Positions 33,989 to 44,291 of a DNA stretch of 64,000 nt are shown here, piece after piece. Below the pieces are notes generated by a model that saw nothing but the letters and a program-made list of their open reading frames with translations, did no database searches and was not told where the DNA came from. Within the stretch, counting starts at the first letter, position 1. Each line of letters starts with the position of its first letter. Origin of the DNA: Moorena sp. SIOASIH (GTDB taxonomy: Bacteria > Cyanobacteriota > Cyanobacteriia > Cyanobacteriales > Coleofasciculaceae); the NCBI RefSeq assembly GCF_010671925.1, contig NZ_JAAHIH010000003.1, positions 1,054,001-1,118,000 on the forward strand, given 5' to 3'. The translations under genes were made by a program, and so were the position numbers.

Positions 33989-35233
33989 ATGGCGCTGGAA
34001 CTGGTGATTAAAACTACCTCAGCAAGCAATCAAAGTTTTGATTACGACCTAGCCATTGTGGGTGGTGGCATTACTGGTTCTACCCTGGCCTGTGCGTTGA
34101 AACATTCTGGGTTGAGCGTATTACTCATAGAAGCTAAACCGAAGTCAGTGGCAGCTGCCAGGGTACAAGCCTATGCTTTGTCTATCCTCTCAGGGCGTAT
34201 TTTCGCAGGTATTGGGGTTTGGGATAAAATCCTGCCGCAGATTAGCACATTTCGGCAGATCAGGCTTTCCGATGCTAACCATTCCGGTGTCGTGCATTTT
34301 TCCCCTTCAGATTTAGGTACCAACGCCCTAGGGTATGTGGGAGAACACCGTCCGGTGCTAACGTCGTTGCAAGAATTTTTGACAGATTGCCCCAACGTTG
34401 ACTGGCTGTGTCCAGCAGAAGTAGTAGATGTAGACTATCAGGAGTCTGGGGTCGAGATTACTGTCAAGGAGGGTGATACTAAGCATCGAATTAGGACAAG
34501 GCTAGTGGTGGCGGCGGATGGAGCGCGATCGCAAATTCGGACTAGGGCTAGGATTACGACTCGTGGCTGGAAATACTGGCAATCTTGCGTCACTGCCCGG
34601 ATTAAAACCGAAAAGCCCCATAATAATACGGCTTTTGAACGCTTCTGGCCTAGTGGTCCGATGGGGGTGCTGCCCTTGTCAGAGAATCGCTGCCAGGTGG
34701 TGTGGACAGCACCCCATGCTGAAGCCAAAGCTTTACAAGAACTAGACGAAGATCAGTTTCTCGCTAAGCTGGAATACTACACTGGTGGTCTGTTGGGTCG
34801 CTTGGAGTTGGAATGCGATCGCTATTTGTTTCCAGTGCAATTGATGCAGAGCGATCGCTATATTCAGTCACGATTAGCACTGATTGGTGATGCTGCCCAT
34901 TGTTGCCATCCTGTCGGTGGTCAAGGACTAAACCTCGGCATTCGCGATGCTGCTGCCCTTGCCCAAGTCTTGACTGAAGCACACCAAGCAGGGGAAGATA
35001 TTGGAGCTATAGCGGTCCTTAAGCGCTATGAAAACTGGCGCAAGCAAGAGAATCTGGTCATCTTAGGGTTTACCGATACCCTGGATCGGATCTTTTCCAA
35101 CAACTGGTTACCAATAGTCGGGATACGCCGTCTCGGGTTATGGATGCTGCGCCGGATTCGTCCAGTGAAGATTTATGCCTTACAGTTGATGACTGGTTTG
35201 AGGGGAAATATTCCTCAAGTTGCTCAACAATAG
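33989..35233 (+). CDS. UbiH/COQ6-type FAD-dependent hydroxylase
   Basis: A 414-residue flavin monooxygenase. The N-terminal dinucleotide motif is YDLAIVGGGITGSTLACAL with EAKPK at the second strand, the DG motif is VVAADGARSQIR, and the GD motif is LALIGDAAHCCHPVGGQGLNLGIRDA; all three are standard for the UbiH/UbiF/VisC/COQ6 family. It would hydroxylate an aromatic ring using NAD(P)H and oxygen; in cyanobacteria an isoprenoid quinone or related aromatic is possible. Its start lies only 10 bases after the TnpB-remnant end, so the element may have replaced the native promoter. The last 73 codons are duplicated at 44292-44618. Confidence 0.88.
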   Translation: MALELVIKTTSASNQSFDYDLAIVGGGITGSTLACALKHSGLSVLLIEAKPKSVAAARVQAYALSILSGRIFAGIGVWDKILPQISTFRQIRLSDANHSGVVHFSPSDLGTNALGYVGEHRPVLTSLQEFLTDCPNVDWLCPAEVVDVDYQESGVEITVKEGDTKHRIRTRLVVAADGARSQIRTRARITTRGWKYWQSCVTARIKTEKPHNNTAFERFWPSGPMGVLPLSENRCQVVWTAPHAEAKALQELDEDQFLAKLEYYTGGLLGRLELECDRYLFPVQLMQSDRYIQSRLALIGDAAHCCHPVGGQGLNLGIRDAAALAQVLTEAHQAGEDIGAIAVLKRYENWRKQENLVILGFTDTLDRIFSNNWLPIVGIRRLGLWMLRRIRPVKIYALQLMTGLRGNIPQVAQQ

Positions 35234-35897
35234 AGCATCAGCTAAGTGATTAACCTGAGTTTGGGTTAAGCAGATTGAGCTCAAAGCCAGTCTAGATGCA
35301 GGTTCGGTGTTTTAGGTTGATGATAATAAGCAATTAATTTACATAGAACATTAACGCATAAATTAACACAAATAGGATGTCTTTAATGGTCAATTTGGGA
35401 ACTAGTCTTGAATTGGTCATTAAGGCTATTCCGTACCTGTTCTGTTAAATTTCTTCATAGGATGTCCAAAACTATTGCTAGGCAATAATTTTAGACATTC
35501 TTTTCAGTTAGTTGACGATGTTGAGGTATAAAATCCAGGTATAGCTATCTTTGGAGTCGTTTTAACTAACCGTTTGGCATAGTAAATCTGGAAAATCCAC
35601 CATATTTCAGATGTATTATGCTACACTTATAGCTAAAAACTTTGATGCAACTCAAGTTGCTCTCACTCCAGGGGAAAACCAAGAACAGAAAAAATATGGC
35701 AAGGCAGATTTATGGGTATGATTTCGCCCCCCTAGCCCCCCAAGTTTGGGGGGAACAAAACTCTCAAAGTTGGGGGATATAGGGTGCTTTCCCAAAACAA
35801 CACGATCTAAATTCATACTTCAATTCAGCAAGGCCAAAAATCTTATTTTTGTATAAAATAAAAATGTCCATTGAGTACTAAGGAGGGTGTGTTATCT
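35234..35897. other. 660-base intergenic region
   Basis: No gene. It contains a palindromic CCCCCTAGCCCCCCAAG / TTGGGGGG element near 35729-35760 and a following GTTGGGGGATATAGGG, a repeat type common between cyanobacterial genes. It is the left flank of the helicase block and starts at the 3' end of the UbiH gene. Confidence 0.5.
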
Positions 35898-37523
35898 TTG
35901 AGCGAACTATTCTTGTGGCAACTTGCTTACCATCTTTCCGGTTCTACGCTGTTGGGTATAACAGAGCAAGAGCCTTTAGGTTCTCTACCCATTCCAATAC
36001 GAACTGCTACTCTTAAAACAGTTAAGAAATTTAAGCCGGATGCCATTGACTTGAGATTAAATCAAAAATCTCCTCTTGATTTCGCAGAAGGCGAATATGA
36101 GTTGGTAGAAAATTGTGATTATAAAAGCTCTTTACAGTTTGAAACTATAGAAAAACAAGACAATAATTCGACTGATAGATTACTAAGACTTTTGCAGAAG
36201 CTTCCAGAGCGTTACCCTAGCTATCAACAAGTAGCTCTCGAATTATTAAGACAAGCAGTAGATAACGGTAAGTCACATCTTGCAGTAGCTGATTTCCAGC
36301 CTAGTGTTGCAACCCTGGCTTTAGCTTTTTTAGATACAGTAGCCCTAGTAGAGCGAGTTGCACTGTTGTATGGACTACCTGTCATCCTACCAAAGGTAGA
36401 AATTTATCTAGTAGGCTCAATTGATGAATTTGGGGTGACGCAGCTACTGCATCAGTATCGAGGTGTTGATTTAACTGAAACAACTAATCGCATCGATTCT
36501 TCCCAAACATCTGTAGCATTAGTAACCACACAAGAGTTACCAAAAGATGTTGATTTTGTATCTGCGACTGAGTCTTTAAATCGTTATCCACCTGAGAATA
36601 GCCACAGCTTTAATGATTTAGAAAAAATCGCTGCTAGGTTTGTAGCTAAGGTTGGAGATGTTTCACCTTTGCCAGCACATCCAGTGTCTTTTGAAAGACC
36701 AACCCTAGACTATTTTGCTCGTCGCTATTTCCTTATAGCAGAACTCAAACCTGAGCAAGTACAACTTATACAAAAGGCTTTAGGTAATGAGTCAATATTG
36801 GGACTTTTACCAACAGGTTTTGGTAAATCCTTGATATTTCAACTCTATGCTTTATTAATTCCTCGTACAACTTTAGTAATTAGTCCTCTAAATGCATTAA
36901 TCCGCGACCAAGTCCATAATTTAAATCGCATTGGATTAAAGTGTGTAGAATCTATTACTTACAGTGATTCAGCTAAAAAAAAGCAAGATAAATTAGAAAA
37001 TCTTCACTCTGGTCTCTACCGATTACTATATATATCACCTGAGCGTTTACAAATATCGGAGTTTTACAATGATTTAAAAGCGAAAATACAGGAATCTCCA
37101 GTTAGTGCTTTAGTGATTGACGAAGCCCACTGTGTTTCTGAATGGGGACACGATTTTAGACCTGCTTATCTACAAATCGAACGTTTGCAGCAAACTTTGG
37201 AAGATGCTTGTGGACGAAAAATACCAATTATTGCTCTGACCGCAACCGCTTCTGAGCCAGTTCGTAAAGATATTATGCGCGTCTTGAGGCTATCTCAGGA
37301 TAGCATAGAGCAACTGGCTAGTAGCGATCGCCCCAACTTCAGTCTTTCGGTACACCCCGTAAGCAAACCTCAGCAGAAGCCAGATGTACTGGCTGATTTG
37401 CTAAAAGAAGTTGTTCCTCAAATACTTAGTATTCCTTTTGAAGAATTGATTTTGAAAGGAGATAAACCTGTTCATGCTGGAGTTATCTTTAGTGGCTCTC
37501 CTAGAGTAGTTATGATTATTTAA
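35898..37523 (+). pseudogene. Helicase fragment 1: N-terminus through motif III
   Basis: Gives about 541 residues before a stop inside the insertion sequence. The last genuine helicase residues are HAGVIFS at 37493; GSPRVVMII comes from the IS end. Contains motifs I, Ia, II and III of the first RecA-like domain but not motifs IV-VI, so it could not translocate alone. Confidence 0.8.
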
Positions 37524-38913
37524 TAATAAAAAAAAGCAAATAAATCAATTCATTTGGCAATTTAATTTACTTAGACTCTTTACTAGCTATTGACTAAATA
37601 CGATATTTTATGATATAAATAATTCTGTTGGTCGAGCCGAAAAAAATAGTTTTTAATAAAATGCCATCTAACTCCCTGCTCTATTTCATAACTAAACTCA
37701 TTAAATTTGAAGGTTTTAAAGCAACTAATTATCACTTTATTACTGAAAATGAATTACTGATTGAATTAGAAAATAAATCCAAAATTGTCCCTTGCCCTCA
37801 TTGTGACAAAATTACGGATAAAGTCCATCAACATCATCGATATAGAGTCAGAGATATTCCGGTGAGTACTTTTGATGTGTTTCTCCTTGTTAATCGTCGT
37901 CAATTTAGATGTAAAAACTGTCACAAAGTTTTTTCAGAAGAATTAAGTTTTGTCAAGAAAAGAAGAACATATACAAAAAGATTAGCAGAAAAAGTAGCGA
38001 GAGAAGTATTGGAAACAGATGTGGTGAATACCGGAAAAAGAAATCGAATGACTCCAGCAGAAATAGAAACAATACTCAAAGAATTAGAAGAAGATTTATT
38101 GAAAGAAAAACCTAGGAACTTAACCAAGTTAGGAATTGATGAGATAACTCATTTAAAAGGCGGGAAAAATTATGCAGCTGTCTTGGTAGATTTAGATAAG
38201 AGAAAACCCATAGCATTATTAGAGAAAAGAAATAAAGAAGTTATAGCAGAGTACTTACGGGGGTTGGGTTCAGGGATTTTAAGCCAAATACAAGAAGTAA
38301 GCATAGACTTATGGAAACCTTATAAAAGTGTGGTAGAAGAATTAATACCAAATGCACAAGTTGTAGCGGATAGGTTTCATGTAATGAAACAAATAAATGA
38401 CGAATTAGATGAAAGAAGAAAAAATGAAAAAAGACAGGCAGATCAGTTAAAAAATAAAAAATAAAGAGAACGAAAACAGGAAGCACTTAAAAATAGCAAA
38501 TATCCGTTACTAAAGAAAAAAGAAAAGCTCACTGAAACCGAAAAAGAGAAATTGAAGGAATTGGAAAAGCTGGCTCCTGAATTAATGGCGATGTATCAAG
38601 AAAAAGAAAACCTGAGGGATATATTTGAAAGTCAAATAACGGGAGATGAAGCCTTTTGGAAAATGGCGGAATGGACGAAATCATCTTATAAGTATTTTCC
38701 CAAAAGTTGTCAAACCATAAAAAGATGGATCGATGAGATCGTCGCGTATTTTGACAACAGAACAACTCAAGGAGCCGTAGAAGGAATTAATCAAAAAATT
38801 AAGTTAATTAAAAGGAGAAGTTATGGCTTAAATAACTTTAAAAACTTTAGAATAAGGGTTCTTTTAACTTGGTATTTTTGCTAGTAATTTATCATAGTTA
38901 GTCTAGGAGAGCC
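37494..38913 (+). mobile_element. ISL3-family insertion sequence with 8-bp target duplication
   Basis: A 1420-bp element. Terminal inverted repeats: left GGCTCTCCTAGAGTAGTTAT, right (read inward) GGCTCTCCTAGACTAACTAT, 17 of 20 identical; GGCTCT is the ISL3 start. The flanking direct repeat TCTTTAGT occurs at 37486-37493 and 38914-38921, as expected for ISL3. Removing the element and one repeat rejoins the helicase frame exactly (FS then IYANPHGK). Confidence 0.93.
37628..38884 (+). pseudogene. ISL3 transposase with one in-frame TAA
   Basis: Two frames in the same phase, 37628-38464 and on to 38884, together about 418 residues, the usual ISL3 size. N-terminal zinc part: CPHCDKITDKVHQHHRYR and CKNCHKVF; DDE residues: LGIDEITHLKGG, SIDLWKPY with VADRFHVMK, and the Glu in GAVEGINQKIKLIKRRSYG. 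The TAA at 38462 falls in a Lys-rich helix (NKK stop RERKQEAL). The initiation codon is TTG at 37628 or ATG at 37661. With the stop, the catalytic Glu is lost, so this copy is probably immobile. Confidence 0.85.
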
Positions 38914-38990
38914 TCTTTAGTATTTATGCCAATCCTCATGGAAAGTCCAATATTCACGAGGGAGTGCATTACATTAAAAACGAGCTTACA
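38914..38990 (+). pseudogene. Helicase fragment 2 between IS and intron
   Basis: Starts with the second copy of the 8-bp target duplication. From 38922 it encodes 23 residues, IYANPHGKSNIHEGVHYIKN then ELT, in phase with fragment 1 once the IS is removed. It ends exactly at the group II intron boundary GTGCGAC. Confidence 0.8.
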
Positions 38991-41524
38991 GTGCGACGTG
39001 AAAGCGTCAAAATGAACCGAAACCTGAAATGGTTTTCTGGGGAGTGCATCCCCCAGCCTGCCGAGATGAGGGGGGAAGAGTAATCGGAACCTGAATGCAG
39101 ATTCTCGATAAAATCCTGAAAAGGAATGGTGGTATAAAGTGTAGTCACAACATTTGAACTGCTCGCAGGGAGACTGACAATGGTTAACGAAAGTGAACGT
39201 TTGCCGCCTCGTTACGTTTGAATGGTGTAAGTGACTGAAACACCGTAGTCAAAATGACATCGAATCCGTTATTAAGAAGTTTAGTCGTGTGTCTACTAAA
39301 CTTGATGCAACGAAGGATTCCGGGGTATGGAACGAACCTTTTGACAGTCGCAAAAACTTCATTTTGATGAACACGGAAAACCCTGATAAATCAACTGCCT
39401 ATGGCAAGGTGGATTGTAAATGAAACTGAGAGTTGACAGGGAACAGGAGACTGGAAGAAGCGAATGGTATCAAGACGAAAGTCAACGGGAAAATCCAAAG
39501 GATATAACCGGATACATAGATTCAATGAATCATACCGAGAGGTAGCTGACGTCCAGTTGGTCTAATCAGAATATTCAACACCTTGAAAAAGAATATTACG
39601 GAGATGAGAAGTGGAACCGGTAACGGTACTGAAATCGAAGACTGGCAAGAGATTAATTGGAAAATTGTCAACCGCCAGGTATTCAAAATTCAAAAGAGAA
39701 TATTCAAGGCCACCCAACTTACACAATCTAATGGCAGCTGGAAAAAAGTAGTAAACCTGATGAAGTTGTTAATAAACAGCAAATCAGCACTACTACTGGC
39801 AATACAAAGGGTAACACAGATTAATAAAGGCAAGGGAACTGCGGGAGTAGACGGAATAACCGCTCTAACTCATGAACAGAGAACCAACCTAATTAAAAAG
39901 TGGAACTGGAGTAAAGTAAATCCAACCAAGGGAGTATACATACCGAAACGGAACGGTAAGAAAAGACCTCTGGGAATACCCACCATAAACGACCGAATTG
40001 GTCAAGCCATCCTAAAAATGGCATATGAACCGGTATTTGAAGTGTATTTTGAACCAGGAAGTTACGGATTCCGACCCGGAAGGAGTTGTCACGATGCCAT
40101 CCAAGATGTCTTCTCAACCTTGAAGAAAGGGAGTTCTCACAGATGGGTGCTAGATGCAGATATCAAAGCTGCATTTGACAATATCTCTCATGAATTCATA
40201 ATCGAGAAGATAAAAGGATTTCCAAAAAGGAACGTCGTACTGAAATGGTTAAAGGCTGGATACATGGAAGAAACCAAATTCTATGAAACCAAAACAGGGA
40301 CACCTCAAGGCGGAATAATAAGTCCACTAATAGCAAATGTTGCACTGGATGGTATACAGGAATGGATTTCCAAACCTATGGAAACCATTACATATAAAAC
40401 CAGAAACAGGGGCAAGAACATCAAAAATAAAAAGGAGGTAAACAAATATAAATTTGCTAGATATGCGGACGATTTTGTTATAACCAGTCAAACCAGGGAA
40501 AATCTTGAAGAGATAATCCCTCAGTTAGAATCATGGTTAGCCCAAAGAGGATTGAAACTGAATAAAGCTAAGACTCAAATCAGAGATATCAGAAAAGAGG
40601 GATTCTCATTCCTCGGATTTGATATACGGCAATTCAAAGGCAAGACACTCAGGTATGGAAGCAACAGGTATAAACGTTTTGCTCACAAAATGAGAATTAA
40701 CGCCAAACCTAATGCAAAACGGATACCTTCCCCTAATGCCAAATTAAAAGAAGAAGAGTGTTACTCATGCTTCATAATACCTGCTAAGAAGGAAACCAAA
40801 GAATTCCTAACCAATATACGGGAATATCTCAAGAATGAAGGAAGAGTGTTGAGCTTCGATACGGTGTTAAATAGACTCAACTCTAAAATCATAGGATGGC
40901 TAAATTACTACCGTTTTGTATGCTCCAAAAAGACATTTCGGAAAATCAGGAAAGAGGTATTAGATGCCATATACAGGTACCTAAAAAGGAAACATCCTAA
41001 GAAGTCCTGGAAATGGATTAAACGGAAGTACTACACAAAAATTGACCAAGACCCTCACAATCCATATGCCGACATCAAAGGTAAAAGGAAGAACAGAGAA
41101 GTCTTAGTCAACGCTGCCAAGGATGTACCTATAATCAGATTTGAGAAGGTAAAAGGGAAAAATTCACCATTTGACCCCACACTAATCGAATACTGGAAAA
41201 AGCGCCAAACGAAATGGGGTAAAACCAAATTCGCTAAAGGCAGCAAATATGAACAAATCTACACCAGACAAAAAGGCATATGCCCTATATGCGGAAAGCC
41301 AATTTGTTTGGACGAAGCGTTCGAGGTACATCATATAGTGCCAATCAGGGATGGAGGCAACAACAGCAAGGCGAATCTAATGATTCTACACCAACACTGT
41401 CATAAAGCCAAAAATAAACATCTACACAAAAGGGTGGACTGAATAGGCTTGAGCCGGATGAGTGTGAAAGTCTCAAGTCCGGTTCTTAGGGGAGGAGGAG
41501 ATGGTAACATCTCCTGCCTTACCC
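38991..41524 (+). mobile_element. Group II intron with RT-HNH ORF in domain IV
   Basis: The 5' boundary is GTGCGACGTG after the exon bases GAGCTTACA. Domain V is clear near 41450-41486 (GAGCCGGATGAGTGTGAAAG then TCTCAAGTCCGGTTC), followed by a domain VI hairpin GGAGATGGTAACATCTCC. The 3' junction is not certain; keeping the helicase frame requires the exon to resume at 41522, 41525 or 41528. About 2.53 kb long. The RNA part (about 590 bases before the ORF) and the ORF appear complete, so splicing and retrohoming are plausible. Confidence 0.85.
39583..41442 (+). CDS. ltrA: Group II intron reverse transcriptase/maturase with HNH domain
   Basis: A 619-residue intron-encoded protein (from TTG at 39583; an ATG at 39604 right after ACGGAG is an alternative). 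RT domain: GTAGVDGI, IPKRNGKKRPLGIPTINDRI, EPGSYGFRPGRSCHDAI, VLDADIKAAFDNISH, GTPQGGIISPLIANV and ARYADDFVITSQT with the catalytic YADD. The maturase X region follows, and the C-terminus is an HNH endonuclease with two CxxC-type pairs (CPICGKPICLDEAFEVHHIV, HQHCHKAKN). The protein splices the intron, copies it at a DNA target and nicks the second strand. No frame break is visible. Confidence 0.93.
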   Translation: MKKNITEMRSGTGNGTEIEDWQEINWKIVNRQVFKIQKRIFKATQLTQSNGSWKKVVNLMKLLINSKSALLLAIQRVTQINKGKGTAGVDGITALTHEQRTNLIKKWNWSKVNPTKGVYIPKRNGKKRPLGIPTINDRIGQAILKMAYEPVFEVYFEPGSYGFRPGRSCHDAIQDVFSTLKKGSSHRWVLDADIKAAFDNISHEFIIEKIKGFPKRNVVLKWLKAGYMEETKFYETKTGTPQGGIISPLIANVALDGIQEWISKPMETITYKTRNRGKNIKNKKEVNKYKFARYADDFVITSQTRENLEEIIPQLESWLAQRGLKLNKAKTQIRDIRKEGFSFLGFDIRQFKGKTLRYGSNRYKRFAHKMRINAKPNAKRIPSPNAKLKEEECYSCFIIPAKKETKEFLTNIREYLKNEGRVLSFDTVLNRLNSKIIGWLNYYRFVCSKKTFRKIRKEVLDAIYRYLKRKHPKKSWKWIKRKYYTKIDQDPHNPYADIKGKRKNREVLVNAAKDVPIIRFEKVKGKNSPFDPTLIEYWKKRQTKWGKTKFAKGSKYEQIYTRQKGICPICGKPICLDEAFEVHHIVPIRDGGNNSKANLMILHQHCHKAKNKHLHKRVD

Positions 41525-42307
41525 GCCAAGCAGCTAATTCCTAACACTACAATAGTCAAAGTTCACGCAAGTACTCGACCAGAGTATTGCCCACAATGTA
41601 ATTCACCGTTTTTTATCAAATCTAATAAAGATGCTAATTGTAACAAGTGTAATAAATCTTTTATAGCCAGTAAAAGTAAGAAGCATTCAAATTGGAATAG
41701 GCAACTTCAACAAACTCAGGAAGCTTTCCAAAACAATCAATTTCCTTTGTTAATAGCTACCAAAGGATATGGTATGGGTATTGATAAGCGCAATATTCGC
41801 TTTATTATTCACCATGCTCTTGCTAGTAGTTTAGAAGCATATTACCAAGAAGCAGGACGTGCTGGTCGTGACAGTAAGCACTCCCATGTAGCTTTGATGT
41901 ATTTACCACCACATCAAGAGTGCAAAGAAAAACATATTTATGCTGGTGAACTTGAGCCACCCTGCGTTTCTAACGGTCAGCATTATATCCGTCATTACTG
42001 CAAGTATTACAAAAATCATTTGTGTGATTACGGCCTCCAAGCCCACTTTATTAAAGATGATTATCGAGGCATAGAAAAGGACACTAATCGGGTTATCAAA
42101 ATTTATCGGCATCTTGAATCGAAAGAAACAATTACATTTAAAAATGATCAAGCTGATAACAAACAGCAAATTTCCCTTTATCGATTGCAGCAACTAGGAG
42201 TTGTCAAAGAATATTCTAAGCATTACTCTAAAGGTTTTAGCGGTTGGTATGAAGTAGACTATAACGCTGATTGGTCTATAAAAGAAATAGCTAATAAACT
42301 CAAATAA
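41525..42307 (+). pseudogene. Helicase fragment 3: zinc ribbon and motifs V-VI
   Basis: After the intron the frame continues with a zinc ribbon (EYCPQCNSPF...CNKCNKSF), then motif V (LLIATKGYGMGID), motif VI (EAYYQEAGRAGRDS) and a Cys/His-rich segment, ending at TAA 42305 (NKLK stop FLFQTG). An open frame from 41501 includes eight codons of intron domain VI and is not the real protein start. Confidence 0.8.
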
Positions 42308-43210
42308 TTTTTATTTCAGACAGGGACTAGCGAAAATTATGCTGAAGGCAAAGTCAGGCAGATGGACAGGATCATATCTGCTGACAATAGTAGAGATTTT
42401 CAAGAAACAATATTAACTAATGCTTTGCATATTTTATTGGAGCCTATTTACGAAACTGTACCTCGAATGCGTTACCAAATGCTTCTGAATGAATTAGATT
42501 ACGCAAGTAGCGATCAGGATAACACTTGCCGTCGTGTTGTCATTAGAGGTCTTTTTGATTCCATTGACCATTTGACTACTGAAAACTATCGATGTGGTTT
42601 TTGTGATGTTTGTGTTCCAGACTTAAAGTTTAAGCTAGAGAAAGCTGCTATACCTTTACAAGATGCTCAAGTTGATGAAATTGCCGAACAACTTCCTGAT
42701 TTCTTATCAGAATTTGATAAGAAACCTTTACAGGAACTGTTAGACCGTACTATAGAAAATGCCGCAGTACCAGGACTTCTAGCTCGTGTTAGTAACCGTC
42801 TAGAAGGTGATTCCACTAACTTAGCTGCACTATACTTAGCTGGGGCACTTTCTCGTAAACGCCCAGGTCGTGAAATACTAGCATTTGAGTATTTAAAATC
42901 TGCTTTCAATGAGGGTATCAAACAGGGTTTATCCCCTGATAATCTTCTATTATTTTATGAAGAAGCAGTTCAAGTAAATGCTGAAAAAGCATTTACTTGG
43001 CTAACTGAAGTTGGTGGATATTGGGATAATCAAGAGGGATTACAATTCCTAATTCAGGAAGCGGCCCAAAGATTTGGAATCGATTCGAAACAACACCGTA
43101 TCCTACTTTTAGTTTCGCAAGTTAGAAATTTTAATGACGTCGGCGATGATTTCATCAAGTTAAAGCCAAAAATTGAAACTTTAAAGCAAGGGTTTGAACG
43201 ATTGAGTTAA
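42308..43210 (+). pseudogene. Helicase fragment 4: RecQ zinc module and C-terminus
   Basis: In the same phase as fragment 3. The segment right after the TAA (FLFQTGTSENYAEGKVRQ) reads like protein, and RecQ-type zinc ligands follow at TCRR and YRCGFCDVC. The rest is helical, with no known domain recognised. An ATG at 42362 would allow re-initiation of a 282-residue piece, but without helicase motifs. Confidence 0.75.
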
Positions 43211-43216
43211 TTTTTT

Positions 43217-44119
43217 ATGGAGACAAAGATTATGGCAGATAATTTAAATAGCTTAGAGCACCTTGAGAGAGAAATAGCTAATTATCACAGTAAGTTCCAC
43301 CAATCTTCTGAGGTTCTTGATGATTTAGCACAAGTCCAAGTTAACTTTCGGGATCTTGTCCAAAAGTACCAAGCTTTAAAAAGCGAACACCAAGAATTTA
43401 CAGAATATATCAATGAAGCACAAACTGAATTCGCTGCTTTACAAGCAGAATCAAAAAGTACTATCGACCAAGTTGTTCAGACACAGGACAATTTTGACAA
43501 AAGTTTTGCGGAACTTGAAACTACAACCTGTAAAAATATAAAGCAAGCGCTAGAAACATTAAATCAGCGCTTTCTAAATCTAGAAAGTACTACTGAACAG
43601 CGGTTATCACAATGCCAAGATGAGGCGCAACAAGCTTTAACTTCACTACAAACTCAATCAAAATATGCTGTCAATAAAATAGACCAAGCACAAAAAAAAT
43701 TCAACCAGCGCTTTTAAGACCTCGAAGAGACTAACTTAGAACAGATAGAACAAACTCAAGAAAGTTTGAATCAGCGTTTTACAACTCTTGAAATTGACTC
43801 TGAGAATAAATGGCAAAAGTTTCAGCAGCAAATTGATTATGAGATAAGGAAATTATATAGTCAACACAAACAAATACAATTAACCCTGAAAGATGTGCAA
43901 TCTGAAATACAATTACTCAAAGATGCTCAGGAAAATTTGGTAAAAAATACGAAATATACCCTCACCATAGTATATATGTCTACTGGAATAAGTATTGCTA
44001 CTGCACTAAGTATAATTATTGCTGTAATAATTACAGTATTACCGTCTTTACTTCAAGCAAGCAACGAAGTGAAATATCCTACAGTTGAACTGCCACAAAT
44101 ATCTAAACCAACTAAGTAG
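43217..44119 (+). pseudogene. Coiled-coil, C-terminal TM protein with one in-frame TAA
   Basis: Starts six bases after the helicase frame, so it belonged to the same operon. About 300 residues: long heptad-rich helices with a repeated NQRFxxLE unit (LNQRFLNLE, FNQRF stop DLE, LNQRFTTLE), then a C-terminal membrane helix (ATALSIIIAVIITVLPSLL). The TAA at 43715 stands where the repeats have Leu or Thr, and the frame is otherwise uninterrupted to 44119. An ATG at 43766 could restart a 117-residue product that keeps the membrane anchor. Function unknown; pairing of a RecQ-like helicase with a membrane coiled-coil protein suggests a defence-type unit, which is inference. Confidence 0.65.
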
Positions 44120-44291
44120 TAGATAGCAATTTACGAATATCACTAAAATCATCATCGTTTAGGTAATTAGGTAGTGATCAACATGTAGTGATGGCATAAT
44201 CAACCCGACAAACATTTATTATAGTGATGAACAAAATTCCAAATAGCTCCTAAGTAATTTTCTAATTTTTTTGAAAATGACAACGTTAGAA

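Larger units (their letters stand above)
35898..43210 (+). pseudogene. RecQ-like helicase gene interrupted by IS, intron and a nonsense codon
   Basis: Piecing together 35898-37493, 38922-38990, about 41525-42307 and 42308-43210 restores one RecQ-family frame. Start: TTG at 35898 with AGGAGG 11 bases upstream. An N-terminal region of about 270 residues of unknown fold precedes the helicase: LLPTGFGKSLIFQL (motif I), VIDEAHCVSEWGHDFRPAY (II), ALTATASEPVRKD (III), HGKSNIHEGVHYI, an inserted zinc ribbon (CPQC...CNKC), then LLIATKGYGMGIDKRNIRF (V) and YYQEAGRAGRDS (VI), and a RecQ zinc module (TCRR...CGFCDVC). The ISL3 element splits codons after ...VIFS with an 8-bp target duplication; a group II intron lies 69 bases later; TAA at 42305 stops the rest. 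The intron could splice, but the IS and TAA should inactivate it. Confidence 0.8.

Noticed and set aside
41501..41524. Start of a separate gene at ATG 41501
   Set aside because: These bases belong to domain VI of the group II intron; the frame is the continuation of the helicase.
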